From positions 26,940 through 90,939 of the forward strand of contig NZ_JACJRE010000032.1 in NCBI RefSeq assembly GCF_014697075.1: DNA of 64,000 nucleotides, given 5' to 3'. The DNA comes from Tolypothrix sp. FACHB-123. GTDB taxonomy: Bacteria > Cyanobacteriota > Cyanobacteriia > Cyanobacteriales > Nostocaceae. This document shows, piece after piece, positions 46,930 through 55,954 of this stretch (positions are counted from its first letter, which is position 1; each line of letters begins with the position of its first letter). The notes beneath the pieces were generated by a model. It was given only the letters and a program-made list of their open reading frames with translations. It did not search any database and was not told the DNA's origin. Made by a program: the position numbers and the translations under genes.

Positions 46930-48420
46930 ATGACATTGACTCAGGAAATTAACATTACTCCCACCACAAATGTCAAACGCGCTGATGCTTTAGATGCATT
47001 GCGAGGATTGGCAATTTTAGCGATGGTTCTTTCCGGCACAATCCGCTATAAGATTTTGCCAGCATGGATGTATCATGCACAAGAACCACCCCCTACTCAT
47101 GTTTTTAATGCTCAGATTGCTGGCTTAACTTGGGTAGATGTAGTATTTCCCTTATTTTTATTTGCAATGGGTGCGGCGATTCCTTTAGCACTATCACGTA
47201 GGCTTGCTCAAGGTTGGAGTAATTCCAGAATTATTTTATATATCTTAAAGCGTGGCTTAATGTTAGCAGCTTTTGCGATTATTCTCCAACATCTTCGCCC
47301 GTTTACTATCAACAAAAACCCAACTCCAGAAACATGGTATCTAGCAATGTTAGGGTTTGGCTTGCTATTTTTAATGTTTGGAAATTGGGCGATTTTAGGA
47401 AGATGGCGTAAATATGTCGTGTGGCTGAATGTAGCAGGATTTATTGCAACAATTGCTATCATTTCCCAACTGCCATATGCTGGTAAAGGATTTTTACTAG
47501 AGCGTAGCGACCCCATATTAATGGTATTAGCAAATATGGCTGTTTTCGGGTCGTTAGCTTGGTTGTTTACGCGCTCTAATTTGCTGTTACGTTTGGGATT
47601 ATTGGGCTGTTTAATTGCTTTGCAGTCATCCGCCACTATTGATGGGTGGGTAAAAGATTTATGGACAGCTTCATCTGTGCCAATTTTGGGATATAACTTC
47701 AGTTTTGGTTGGATATTTCAATTTTATTATTTGAAGTATCTGTTTATTATTATTCCTGGGACTATTATCGGAGAGTTGATATTAAACTGGCTACAAAAAA
47801 GTAATCAATCTGCGGAAATATCAGAAAATCAGCAAGTTTTAGCTGCTCGGAATACACAGCGTTTATTGCTGATTATTCTATCTATGCTGATGATTTGCTT
47901 AGTCTTACTGGTAGGATTACAAGGGCGTTGGGTATGGCAAACAACCCTAGTAAGTGCAGCGATTTGTGGCGCAAGTTGGTTATTATTAGCGCATCCAGAA
48001 GATGAGATAAATAATTTGCTGAAGCAATTTTATCAATGGGGATTTTATTGGTTATTACTGGGCTTATTTTTTGAGCCGTTCCAAGGGGGAATTCATAAAG
48101 ACCCTTCTACCTATAGTTATTATTTTATAACTACTGCGATCGCAATTTTTTTACTGATGATTTTTACCATTTTAATTGATATCTTTGGGCAGAATAAATG
48201 GCTGCAATTATTAATTGATAATGGGCAAAATCCCATGATTGCTTATGTAGCCTTTGCTAATCTGCTTTGGCCTATCTTACAACTAACAGGTATGGAAGAT
48301 TGGATTATTGCTAATACAACCACGCCTGTGATGGGAGTAGTTAAAGGAATTGCTACGACTTTACCTATCGCACTGTTTACTAGTTTATGTACCCGCCTCA
48401 AGCTATTTTGGAAAACTTAA
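46930..48420 (+). CDS. DUF5009/HGSNAT-like multi-pass membrane acyltransferase
   Basis: This 496-residue protein has roughly 10-12 transmembrane helices. The N-terminal signature RADALDALRGLAILAMVLSG, followed by WVDVVFPLFLFAMGAAIPLA, is that of the DUF5009/DUF1624 group related to heparan-alpha-glucosaminide N-acetyltransferase. These proteins are thought to move an acetyl group from cytoplasmic acetyl-CoA across the membrane to a glycan. The C-terminus has the conserved LLIDNGQNPMIAYVAFANLL. Its neighbour is a deacetylase for surface glycans. Exact substrate unknown. Confidence 0.85.
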   Translation: MTLTQEINITPTTNVKRADALDALRGLAILAMVLSGTIRYKILPAWMYHAQEPPPTHVFNAQIAGLTWVDVVFPLFLFAMGAAIPLALSRRLAQGWSNSRIILYILKRGLMLAAFAIILQHLRPFTINKNPTPETWYLAMLGFGLLFLMFGNWAILGRWRKYVVWLNVAGFIATIAIISQLPYAGKGFLLERSDPILMVLANMAVFGSLAWLFTRSNLLLRLGLLGCLIALQSSATIDGWVKDLWTASSVPILGYNFSFGWIFQFYYLKYLFIIIPGTIIGELILNWLQKSNQSAEISENQQVLAARNTQRLLLIILSMLMICLVLLVGLQGRWVWQTTLVSAAICGASWLLLAHPEDEINNLLKQFYQWGFYWLLLGLFFEPFQGGIHKDPSTYSYYFITTAIAIFLLMIFTILIDIFGQNKWLQLLIDNGQNPMIAYVAFANLLWPILQLTGMEDWIIANTTTPVMGVVKGIATTLPIALFTSLCTRLKLFWKT

Positions 48421-48438
48421 GATATGTTGCACATATAA

Positions 48439-48463
48439 ATGGGCATTGGGCATTGGGCATGGG
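48439..48463. repeat. Heptameric GGGCATT tandem repeat
   Basis: ATGGGCATTGGGCATTGGGCATGGG: three GGGCATT/GGGCATG units just after the acyltransferase stop. It is the reverse-strand form of the CCCCATG/CCCAATG family. Confidence 0.7.
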
Positions 48464-48481
48464 AAAATTGATGTAATAGGC

Positions 48482-48553
48482 GTAGGTTGGGTTGAGGAAC
48501 GAAACCCAACACCAAGGAGGCTTTGTTGGGTGGAGCGTAAGCGAAACCCAACC
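48482..48553. repeat. Imperfect palindromic repeat with GGTTGGGTT / AACCCAACC arms
   Basis: GTAGGTTGGGTTGAGGAACG at the left and GAAACCCAACCTAC at the right form outer inverted arms. The internal AAACCCAACA and TGTTGGGT form a second inverted pair. I recall this as a common dispersed Nostocales palindrome. It sits between the convergent acyltransferase and eboF genes. Confidence 0.7.
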
Positions 48554-48612
48554 TACAATTATCCTTAACTGAACTCAATAGGCTCAAAACCTTAAATTTT
48601 TAATAGTATGTC

Positions 48613-48644
48613 GGTGCGTTGCGCTGCGCGACAACACACCCTAC
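48613..48644. repeat. 32-bp dispersed repeat, copy 1
   Basis: A 32-bp sequence starting GGTGCGTTGCGCTGCGCGAC and ending ACACCCTAC is identical to the copy at 51385-51416. The core TTGCGCTGCGCGACAA can fold into a small hairpin. It lies 16 bases after the end of eboF. Confidence 0.85.
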
Positions 48645-48659
48645 TGTGCTGACTAGAAA

Positions 48660-50033
48660 TTAAGCCTTTAAATGCTGGAGAATTAAAGAGCAAACATCAG
48701 TTGCATCAATTAATTCTTCATTGAATAAATGAGTTTGCTGGCTAATAAACATTGGCCCCTCATTTGGGGAAGTTGTTACACAACCGTGAGAACCACGCAC
48801 TAAGGAAGCATCGAGAGGAATTACATCCATTAGGTAGCGAAAACCTAATTTTTTCTGCAACAGCTTAGAAGCGATTTTTAATTTTGGAAGTTTCAGTTGC
48901 GGATCGAGAAAAAGCTCTACCGGATCGTAACCTGGTTTGCGGTGAATATCTACAGTTCGTGCAAAATCAGGAGCTTTTGCATCATCCAGCCAATAGTAGT
49001 AGGTAAACCAAGCATCCGATCGCGCGATCGCTACTAACTCACCAGATCGGGGATGATTAAGATGATAGGCTTGTTTTCCCTCTTCATCCAATACTTGCGC
49101 TACCCCTTCCGTTTTCTCTAGCAAATCGCGCACTTTCGGAATATACGCCGCATCGTTAACATATACATGGGCTATTTGATGATCCGCAACTGCAAACGCA
49201 ATACTCGCACCAGGATCGAGTAATTCTCGCCCTAACTCTTCCCTCACAGCAATTAAACCATTATTTCTGAGTACACGGTTCAAATCTACCGCTTGAGAGA
49301 CTGGAGTAATCCCATATTCAGAAAGAATAATTACTTGCGTATTTCTAGCTTGATAATAATTAATTAAATCGCCACATACAGCATCAATTTCTTGTAAATC
49401 TTTTTGAATCTGCTGTTTATCTTGCCCAAATTTTTGTAAACAGTAATCTAAATGGGGTAAATAAATTAATGTTAGGGTAGGTTTGTAGCGTTCCTCAATC
49501 CATTTTGCTGAATTCGCAATCCATTCGCTAGAAACAATTGAGGTATTTGGCCCCCAGAAATTAAATAAAGGGAATTGACCTAAATCTGATTGAATTGACT
49601 CGCGAATATTGGCAGGATATGTATAAATATCCGGTAGCTTTCTGCCATCTGCGGGATACATTGGTCGCGGTGTAATGGCATAGTCTACAGAAGAGTACAT
49701 ATTGTACCACCAAAAAAGGTTAGCACAAGTAAAATCAGGGTCAATAGATTTAGCAATTTCCCAAATTTTTGGAGACTGCACTAATTTATTGGATTGTCGC
49801 CAAAATTTAATTTCACAATCATCGCGGAAATACCAGCCATTAGCCACAATTCCATGTTCATTAGGCAATTTACCTGTTAAATAAGTAGCCTGTACAGAAC
49901 AAGTTACCGCAGGTAATATGGGTTTAATTGGTAATATTTGACCTTTGGCAGCCCAAGCAGATAAGAATGGTGTATTTTCTCTGATTAAATTGGGTGATAA
50001 GCCGACGACATTGATAACAACTGTTTTTTGCAT
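48660..50033 (-). CDS. eboF: EboF: type I phosphodiesterase/nucleotide-pyrophosphatase-like protein
   Basis: The 457-residue product belongs to the alkaline-phosphatase/NPP superfamily. The start VVINVVGLSPNLIRENTPFL is followed by LPAVTCSVQATYLTGKLPNE, where the nucleophile Thr/Ser would sit, and by HGIVANGWYFRD. Metal-site regions differ from textbook NPPs: TLIYLPHLDYCLQKFG, LSEYGITPV in place of SDHG, and the C-terminal VRGSHGC histidine. As the last gene of the minus-strand ebo run it matches EboF. The ebo genes are linked to delivery of the scytonemin precursor to the periplasm in Nostoc punctiforme; the chemistry of EboF is not settled. The 85-base gap to eboE contains a repeat. Confidence 0.85.
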   Translation of the reverse strand: MQKTVVINVVGLSPNLIRENTPFLSAWAAKGQILPIKPILPAVTCSVQATYLTGKLPNEHGIVANGWYFRDDCEIKFWRQSNKLVQSPKIWEIAKSIDPDFTCANLFWWYNMYSSVDYAITPRPMYPADGRKLPDIYTYPANIRESIQSDLGQFPLFNFWGPNTSIVSSEWIANSAKWIEERYKPTLTLIYLPHLDYCLQKFGQDKQQIQKDLQEIDAVCGDLINYYQARNTQVIILSEYGITPVSQAVDLNRVLRNNGLIAVREELGRELLDPGASIAFAVADHQIAHVYVNDAAYIPKVRDLLEKTEGVAQVLDEEGKQAYHLNHPRSGELVAIARSDAWFTYYYWLDDAKAPDFARTVDIHRKPGYDPVELFLDPQLKLPKLKIASKLLQKKLGFRYLMDVIPLDASLVRGSHGCVTTSPNEGPMFISQQTHLFNEELIDATDVCSLILQHLKA

Positions 50034-50082
50034 TTGTTTAATGAACTGTTAAATATTATTAATAGCTTTTCTCGATATCGAT

Positions 50083-50107
50083 GGGGCATAGCATTGCCAT
50101 TCCCCTA
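50083..50107. repeat. Degenerate palindromic repeat between eboE and eboF
   Basis: TGGGGCATAGCATTGCCATTCCCC is a diverged relative of the perfect palindrome at 36046-36066, with weakly matching arms. Confidence 0.5.
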
Positions 50108-50118
50108 CATTTTTAATC

Positions 50119-51333
50119 CTATAAATTGCTTAATACCCAGTCATATTCACGCTGAATAGAAGTTAAAATATCTATTTTCATTTCTGCTGGTAATACATCC
50201 CATGTATAAGTTTCAATTTCGAGATGTTGACAAGCATGATTTTGTTGGAGTAAATGCAAAATCGTCACAATATCATCTTGGGTAGACTGCAAAATTTGAT
50301 AATCGCGGATGAAAATCGGCACATGAAAATGAGTCCGCCATTCTTCAGCTTGGGATTGTGTTAATTGCGGTAATGCGTTGATTAAATCAGGATAATGATA
50401 TAGTGTTCCGTCATGGCGACGTTCTATTACTTGATGGAGATAAGTAGATTCAGCAAAAGGTTGTAAGCGTTCAACTATTACACTACGTTGTTGAATATCC
50501 GATGGTATTTTTACCTGAATTGCGGCACTAATTTGAATTTTACCAATTTTAATGCCTGCTGCTTTTAAGGATGTAAATACAGATTCGGGCTGCTCGTATT
50601 CTACGGAAAAATGGCAAGTGTCATAACAAATTCTTACATGGTCAAGTAATTTAGTTTCGGCTAAACTATGTGAAATATTTAATTTTTCTGCTAAATAATT
50701 ACCAGCAATGGGTAATAACCAATTTTGATAAAAGGCTATAACTTCTGAGGTATTCTCTATTAAACCATCAGGTTCAGGTTCTAAATCAATATGTAATAAC
50801 TTACCTGTGGCTTGCTGAATACCTATCATTTCCGCAACAACGGCGGCGATATTTAAACAACTACTCTTAAAAACTTTATCTTGCTTTTCTTCTGCTTCTA
50901 ACCACCAAGGTTTATATGACAAAGGTAATGTAGAAATTCCCCCATCTAAACTTTCAGGTAATAAAGCCGCTAAAATTTTGGTTAAGTTTAAAGTATATTC
51001 TACCCGTTCTTGATTTGACCAATCTGGTGCATAAACTTGGTCTTTGACAACTTGTCGGTGAAATCCCCCATAAGGAAAACCATTTAAGGTGAAAACATAT
51101 AAATCTTGTTGATTTAGCCAAGTTTGAAATTGAGCTAAATTACTCCCATTTAAAAGTTGCTTGGCGGCTGTATCTGCTAGTCTTAAGCCAATTCCAAACG
51201 ATGCTTGTGGTGATAGCCGTTGTTTGAGTTCGGGAATATATTTTTGTAGATTTACAAAAACTTCTGACCAACTTTCACCAGGATGAATATTTGTGCAATA
51301 AGTGAGGTGAAAGTTATGATTTGCAATTTTCAT
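50119..51333 (-). CDS. eboE: EboE: TIM-barrel sugar isomerase/epimerase-like protein
   Basis: A 404-residue protein of the xylose-isomerase-like TIM-barrel class: FHLTYCTNIHPGESWSEVFV at the start, then LYVFTLNGFPYGGFH with strand-loop features. LLHIDLEPEPDGLIEN and VRICYDTCHFSVEYE supply the acidic and histidine residues that usually bind the divalent metal. The C-terminus is QHLEIETYTWDVLPAEM. Order after eboC and before eboF matches the EboE protein of the conserved ebo operon. Its biochemical reaction is unknown; the operon is tied to movement of the scytonemin monomer to the periplasm. The ATG is at 51331-51333. Confidence 0.87.
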   Translation of the reverse strand: MKIANHNFHLTYCTNIHPGESWSEVFVNLQKYIPELKQRLSPQASFGIGLRLADTAAKQLLNGSNLAQFQTWLNQQDLYVFTLNGFPYGGFHRQVVKDQVYAPDWSNQERVEYTLNLTKILAALLPESLDGGISTLPLSYKPWWLEAEEKQDKVFKSSCLNIAAVVAEMIGIQQATGKLLHIDLEPEPDGLIENTSEVIAFYQNWLLPIAGNYLAEKLNISHSLAETKLLDHVRICYDTCHFSVEYEQPESVFTSLKAAGIKIGKIQISAAIQVKIPSDIQQRSVIVERLQPFAESTYLHQVIERRHDGTLYHYPDLINALPQLTQSQAEEWRTHFHVPIFIRDYQILQSTQDDIVTILHLLQQNHACQHLEIETYTWDVLPAEMKIDILTSIQREYDWVLSNL

Positions 51334-51384
51334 TTATAAATTACTATTTTGTTGATAATTATGTGGAAAAGGTGAATACTTTTT

Positions 51385-51416
51385 GGTGCGTTGCGCTGCG
51401 CGACAACACACCCTAC
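51385..51416. repeat. 32-bp dispersed repeat, copy 2
   Basis: Identical over 32 bases to 48613-48644 and in the same orientation. It lies in the 87-base gap between eboC and eboE. Confidence 0.85.
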
Positions 51417-51420
51417 AAAT

Positions 51421-52356
51421 TTAGGTAACAGCAAATATTTTGGCGAATGATAGGGAAATTGGCATGAGAAGTAGCACTAATAAGCCGTAAGCTAAACCAG
51501 CAAAACCAGACGCGATTGTTGCATCTAAAATAATTAGAGATAACACACCGACTTTGACAGCATTTCTGATTTTTTCAGGGACTGGTTCGTGGGCTGCTTG
51601 AATAAAATTAGGTAATACTCGTACTGCTAATAAAGCAGCAAATGGTAATGCAGAAATTACTGTATATTCTGTGAATAATCCTAAACTTAAAACTGCTGTT
51701 AATACTATGGCAATTAAAATGACTGCTATGACTCCGGTAATCTTTTTACCACCATGAACTTCTCCTTGGCTAATTGCGGTGATAGCAGCTATATAAAGTA
51801 TAGGAATTATTGCTAAATACCAACGTTCTAAAATAATTGCAGGTACAGCACTGACACCTAATAATAAATTGCTTCCACGACATAAGCCCATATTCAAAGG
51901 GCCAAAAAAAGGATGATGTTTGGCGAGGGAATCGTATAATAATGCTGCACAGGTAATGAAGATTGCGATCGCTAAACTCAACCCTGATACTTGAGACGCT
52001 GCAAAAAGCGCGATCGCAAATAATATCATCCCCAATAAAGCCGCATTCTCTCGTGACACCCTACCGCTAGGAATCGCCCTCGATGGGCGTTCCTGTTTAT
52101 CTAATTCCGCATCAAATACATCGTTAAAAACGATACCACCACCATATAAACCAGTGGTAGCCAATAATAACCAGGATAGAGTCACTAAATTAGGAGTATT
52201 TCCTGGATTATTGATTAATTCCGCAGAAATTACGCCCAAACCAGAAGCAGCAAAACCAACTAAAATATCCGCCCAAGCTGTAACAATATTTGCTGGGCGC
52301 ATCAACTCTAAATACCCGCGCCACCTGGGAAAATTTAAACTTGTAATGTTTGTCAT
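51421..52356 (-). CDS. eboC: EboC: UbiA-like membrane prenyltransferase family protein
   Basis: A 311-residue integral membrane protein with about eight to nine helices and UbiA-superfamily motifs. The first Asp-rich loop is GIVFNDVFDAELDKQERPSR, followed by AIPSGRVS. The second conserved loop is LLYDSLAKHHPFFGPLNMGL, then CRGSNLLLG. UbiA enzymes attach prenyl chains to aromatic acceptors. EboC is thought to work with the other Ebo proteins in moving a metabolite across or into the membrane. The start (MTNITSLNFPRWRGYLELMR) is preceded by a GTTGTCA-type tandem repeat, which occupies the gap to eboB. Confidence 0.9.
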   Translation of the reverse strand: MTNITSLNFPRWRGYLELMRPANIVTAWADILVGFAASGLGVISAELINNPGNTPNLVTLSWLLLATTGLYGGGIVFNDVFDAELDKQERPSRAIPSGRVSRENAALLGMILFAIALFAASQVSGLSLAIAIFITCAALLYDSLAKHHPFFGPLNMGLCRGSNLLLGVSAVPAIILERWYLAIIPILYIAAITAISQGEVHGGKKITGVIAVILIAIVLTAVLSLGLFTEYTVISALPFAALLAVRVLPNFIQAAHEPVPEKIRNAVKVGVLSLIILDATIASGFAGLAYGLLVLLLMPISLSFAKIFAVT

Positions 52357-52358
52357 TT

Positions 52359-52389
52359 GTCAATTGTTAGTTGTCAGTTGTCAGTTGTC
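52359..52389. repeat. GTTGTCA-type short tandem repeat
   Basis: Four imperfect units of TTGTCAG/TTGTTAG between eboB and eboC. A Nostoc-type heptameric repeat. Confidence 0.75.
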
Positions 52390-52404
52390 TCCCTTCCTTC
52401 CCTC

Positions 52405-53313
52405 CTACTCAATCAACACATAGTCTGCTACTGACTTAATTCCTGGTTCCTGTCCGCGAAGTACTGAGTTACCATTAAACATCTGAGATTGGTCGGTAGA
52501 TGGCGCATTCAGCCAATCTGATGCTTGCATTTGCCCTGTTTGACTGTAGGCTGCGAGGGCGTTTTCGTAGCAAACTGCTTGTACGTATTCTTCCGGTATG
52601 CCCATGTCTAACATTAAACGCGCAGTTTTCGGGACTGCTAAAGGATCGCTGACACCCCAGTCGGCGCTACTATCGACAATGATGCGGTTACTTCCATACT
52701 GACGGACAATTTCTACCATCCGGGCGTTACCCATCTTGGTTTTGGGGTAAATTGTGAAAGCCGCCCAAAAGCCTCGCTTTAATACTTCTGCAACGGTTTC
52801 TTCGTTGTTGTGATCGATAATTACTTGCGTAGGATCTAGCCCATATTCAATACAGCGATCCATACTGCGGCTAGCACCCTCTTTTTTATTACGATGTGGG
52901 GTATGAATCAATACCAGCATATCGAGTTCTTTAGCGAGGGCTAATTGCTGACAAAAGTATTTATCTTCGGCTTCTGTCATGTCGTCATAGCCAATTTCCC
53001 CAATGGCGACAACACCTTCTTTACAAGCATAAAGCGGTAACAATTCCATCACTTCTGCGGCTAAGGCTTCGTTATTTGCTTCTTTGGGGTTGAGTCCAAT
53101 GGTGCAATAATGTTGAATGCCGAATTGACTAGCGCGAAAGCGTTCCCAGCCTACCAAGCTGCTAAAGTAATCTTTGAACGAACCCGCTGTTGTCCGGGGT
53201 TGTCCTAACCAGAAGGATGGTTCAATAACTGCGACAATACCGTATTCCCGCATGATCAGGTAATCATAAGTTGTACGGGAACACATATGAATGTGAGGAT
53301 CGATAAACATCAT
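52405..53313 (-). CDS. eboB: EboB: TatD-family metal-dependent hydrolase
   Basis: The 302-residue product has the TatD-like amidohydrolase metal set: HxH in FIDPHIHM (near 7), Glu in VVAIGEIGYDDM, His in LVLIHTPHRNKK, His in QVIIDHNNEE and Asp in RIIVDSSADWG. TatD proteins are usually nucleases or peptidases, but in the ebo operon the substrate is unknown. It follows eboA by 36 bases. All five minus-strand ebo genes appear co-transcribed. Confidence 0.9.
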   Translation of the reverse strand: MMFIDPHIHMCSRTTYDYLIMREYGIVAVIEPSFWLGQPRTTAGSFKDYFSSLVGWERFRASQFGIQHYCTIGLNPKEANNEALAAEVMELLPLYACKEGVVAIGEIGYDDMTEAEDKYFCQQLALAKELDMLVLIHTPHRNKKEGASRSMDRCIEYGLDPTQVIIDHNNEETVAEVLKRGFWAAFTIYPKTKMGNARMVEIVRQYGSNRIIVDSSADWGVSDPLAVPKTARLMLDMGIPEEYVQAVCYENALAAYSQTGQMQASDWLNAPSTDQSQMFNGNSVLRGQEPGIKSVADYVLIE

Positions 53314-53349
53314 AAATAGTTGAATATTCCTAATTTCAAAGCTTGATAA

Positions 53350-54231
53350 TTATTTGCAGATTGGTAGGCGATCGCGGTTAAAATTACTCCAAGTTAATTC
53401 GCCTCTTTGAATGGCTGAGTGCAATTGTGGATATAAAGACAGCAGCCTTTGCGCTTCTGGTAAAGAGGATTCAGAACAAGCTAATGCGGCTGCTTGTTGT
53501 TCTATCATGTTGCCATTTGCCAAAACTTTGGCTAAATCTGCAATAATTTCACTATCGGCAAATTTGCCGACTGGTCGCCATAGTTCTGGCGATACTTGGC
53601 GTTTAGCAGCCCAACGTTCATGGGCATAGTTTACCAACATCCTTGCTAATTCGGGATTGGCGCGCCGATCTAAACCATATATTAAATGCAAAGGACTACC
53701 GACAAATAAAGCCTTTAGCACCATTTGATTCCAAGCAATATTATCTAAATAATCTGCTGGATAGGGGTTGCGTAAAGCGATCGCATTGAACACATTAACC
53801 ATGTTACTGCGAATACCTTCCGCAGCCCGTTGGCTGTGTAATTCTGGATGAGGCAGTAAAGGTAAACTTTGATACAAAGCTACCAATTCTCTCATATCCG
53901 CACTACTGAAAACTTTATCAAGCGATCGCAAATAATCCTCAGGGCGATCTTTAGGTAAAGCTAGTACCAAAAATGTCCGCCCAGCTTGATCTACAGTCCA
54001 ATCGCCAGGAAACCAGCCAGGAACTAAATCCTGGGCTGTGGTTAAGTCTGGGGATGTTAACTTTAATTTATCTTTACCTAAATAACGTGGTACAGCACTG
54101 AAGGCTGTAAAAAATACCCTCTCAGGCGCACCGTTAGCAATATCTGTCTGCTTTTGTTCCAGCCAAGTCAGTGCTTTTGAAGACACAGACTGTGATAGCC
54201 AACAATATAACAATTTTTTTACATTACTCAT
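53350..54231 (-). CDS. eboA: EboA: conserved ebo-operon protein
   Basis: I choose the ATG at 54231 (293 residues, MSNVKKLLYCWLSQSVSSKA). The longer frame would start at TTG and adds 20 residues with no apparent function. The protein is mostly alpha-helical with many Leu/Ala pairs, including WFPGDWTVDQAGRTFLVLAL and ADYLDNIAWNQMVLKALFVG. It lacks a signal peptide or membrane helix. No catalytic motif is recognised. The HEAT-like helical pattern and position ahead of eboB match EboA, which has no assigned biochemical function. It starts the minus-strand ebo operon and faces eboD. Confidence 0.87.
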   Translation of the reverse strand: MSNVKKLLYCWLSQSVSSKALTWLEQKQTDIANGAPERVFFTAFSAVPRYLGKDKLKLTSPDLTTAQDLVPGWFPGDWTVDQAGRTFLVLALPKDRPEDYLRSLDKVFSSADMRELVALYQSLPLLPHPELHSQRAAEGIRSNMVNVFNAIALRNPYPADYLDNIAWNQMVLKALFVGSPLHLIYGLDRRANPELARMLVNYAHERWAAKRQVSPELWRPVGKFADSEIIADLAKVLANGNMIEQQAAALACSESSLPEAQRLLSLYPQLHSAIQRGELTWSNFNRDRLPICK

Positions 54232-54749
54232 GAATTCATACAAATAATTACTTAAATTTTTGATGTAACAAACTCTGTGTAACAAACTCAAGGTAAAGGT
54301 TTACTCAAGTAATGGTTAAGTTTAGGTTAAAAACAGGAAAAATATTAACTCTTTAAAAAACATGGTTAGTGTGTGAAATTTTCTTGTTTAAAACTTTATT
54401 GAATCTCTAATAATTTGGGAAATTTCAAGAAGATAATATAAAGATGCGGTAATCAACCGGGCAATTATCAAGTCACTTTATATAGAATACGGTTACCCCT
54501 AAATTCAATATTGGTATTTACAACCAATCTCACAATTAAATTTAGAGCCGCAATTAAAGTAATAAACAATATGATTTTGACTGCATCTACTAGCCAGATG
54601 TGGCTAAATTTGGGCATTAAAAATCTGTGTTATTAGCATGTTTTAGCGGTTAACTTTATTAACAATTCATCTAATTACAAACCTGCAATTATTTAGAAAT
54701 TTTAAAAGTAATTGCACAAAACTATTTCTCCAGAGAGCCAAAAGTAAAC
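54232..54749. promoter_or_regulatory. 518-bp divergent control region between eboA and eboD
   Basis: No gene is visible. Both ebo transcription units must start here. The sequence is AT-rich; a TATAGAAT near 54480-54487 resembles a -10 box for eboD, but no matching -35 is clear. In Nostoc punctiforme the scytonemin-related genes respond to UV-A; I cannot identify the regulator's site from sequence. Confidence 0.45.
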
Positions 54750-55943
54750 ATGTTGATTACAGATAATAGTCCAGTTAGCCTGAAGCCAATTCAGCAATCT
54801 GTTCACGTCACCTTTAATTATGATGTTCATTTTACTCATGGGTTGTTTGAATTAGACAATCCTTTACTCGCAGAAGTGATTGCTGGATATGGTGAGATAA
54901 CGCCTAAGAAAGTTCTCGCGGTAGTAGATGCAGGATTGTTACAATACCATCAAGATTTAGTCAATAAAATATCTAATTATGCCCATTTCTACGAAGATAT
55001 TATTAATTTAATAGAGCAACCTATTATTATTCCTGGTGGCGAATTAGTTAAAAACGAACCAAAATTTGTCGAGCAAATCCATAAATTAATTGATGCTGGT
55101 GGAATATGTCGTCACTCTTATGTGTTAGCTATTGGTGGCGGTGCATTTTTAGACATGGTAGGATATGCCGCAGCCACTGCCCACAGAGGAATTCGCCTGC
55201 TAAGAGTACCGACTACAGTATTAGCACAAAACGATTCTGGTGTAGGAGTAAAAAACGGTATTAACGCCTTTGCTAAGAAGAATTTTTTGGGTACTTTTGC
55301 CCCTCCTTATGCAGTATTGAATGACTTGAATTTTCTCACCAGTCTTGACGATCGCGATTGGCGAGCGGGAATTGCCGAGGCGGTGAAGGTAGCATTAATT
55401 AAAGATGCCGATTTCTTTCATTTCATAAGAATTTATGCTGAAGAATTAGCATCTCGTGACATGAAGTTGATGGAAAGGGTAATCTATCGCTGTGCCCAGT
55501 TGCACTTAGAACATATTGCTAACAGTGGCGATCCCTTTGAAAAAGGTTCATCCCGTCCGTTAGATTTTGGACATTGGGCGGCGCATAAATTAGAACAAAT
55601 TACCAATTACAAATTACGTCACGGCGAAGCGGTAGCAATTGGTATTGCTTTAGATATTACCTATTCTTATTTAATTGGGTTACTGTCACAATCGGAATGG
55701 CAAAATATTCTCGTGACGCTCAAAAAATTAGGATTTATTTTGTACTTACCTGCACTTACAGAGCAATTAGAGCAACCAAATCATCCCTATAATTTATTTA
55801 GGGGTTTAACAGAATTTCGCGAACACTTAGGTGGAAAGTTAACTATTACTCTGCTGCAAGGCATTGGCCAAGGAATAGAAGTTAATCAGGTAGATTTATC
55901 TATTTATAAACAAGCCGTTTATATGTTGAAAGATTGGGTATAG
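54750..55943 (+). CDS. eboD: EboD: dehydroquinate-synthase-like sugar phosphate cyclase
   Basis: This 397-residue NAD- and metal-dependent cyclase has the DHQS-fold signatures: PGGELVKNEPKFVEQIHKLI, VLAIGGGAFLDMVGYAAATA (NAD site, near 130), RVPTTVLAQNDSGVGVKNGI, and KKNFLGTFAPP. Metal ligands are Glu in GIAEAVKVALIKD, His in LDFGHWAAHKLE and His in LRHGEAVAIGI. The family includes dehydroquinate, 2-epi-5-epi-valiolone and desmethyl-4-deoxygadusol synthases. PLDFGHWAAHKLE differs from the SLNxGHTxGHAxE of housekeeping AroB, so a secondary-metabolite cyclase is likely. No mycosporine genes are adjacent, and the divergent placement against eboA supports EboD. Confidence 0.88.
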   Translation: MLITDNSPVSLKPIQQSVHVTFNYDVHFTHGLFELDNPLLAEVIAGYGEITPKKVLAVVDAGLLQYHQDLVNKISNYAHFYEDIINLIEQPIIIPGGELVKNEPKFVEQIHKLIDAGGICRHSYVLAIGGGAFLDMVGYAAATAHRGIRLLRVPTTVLAQNDSGVGVKNGINAFAKKNFLGTFAPPYAVLNDLNFLTSLDDRDWRAGIAEAVKVALIKDADFFHFIRIYAEELASRDMKLMERVIYRCAQLHLEHIANSGDPFEKGSSRPLDFGHWAAHKLEQITNYKLRHGEAVAIGIALDITYSYLIGLLSQSEWQNILVTLKKLGFILYLPALTEQLEQPNHPYNLFRGLTEFREHLGGKLTITLLQGIGQGIEVNQVDLSIYKQAVYMLKDWV

Positions 55944-55954
55944 AATCCCTGAAT

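Noticed and set aside
48350-48568. Plus-strand frame after the acyltransferase gene.
   Set aside because: Runs through short repeats (GGGCATT and GGTTGGGTT palindrome) and overlaps the acyltransferase end out of frame.
54750-55943. Housekeeping AroB or mycosporine DDG synthase for the cyclase.
   Set aside because: GHWAAHKLE motif differs from AroB, and no O-methyltransferase or ATP-grasp genes are adjacent; the divergent ebo context fits EboD better.
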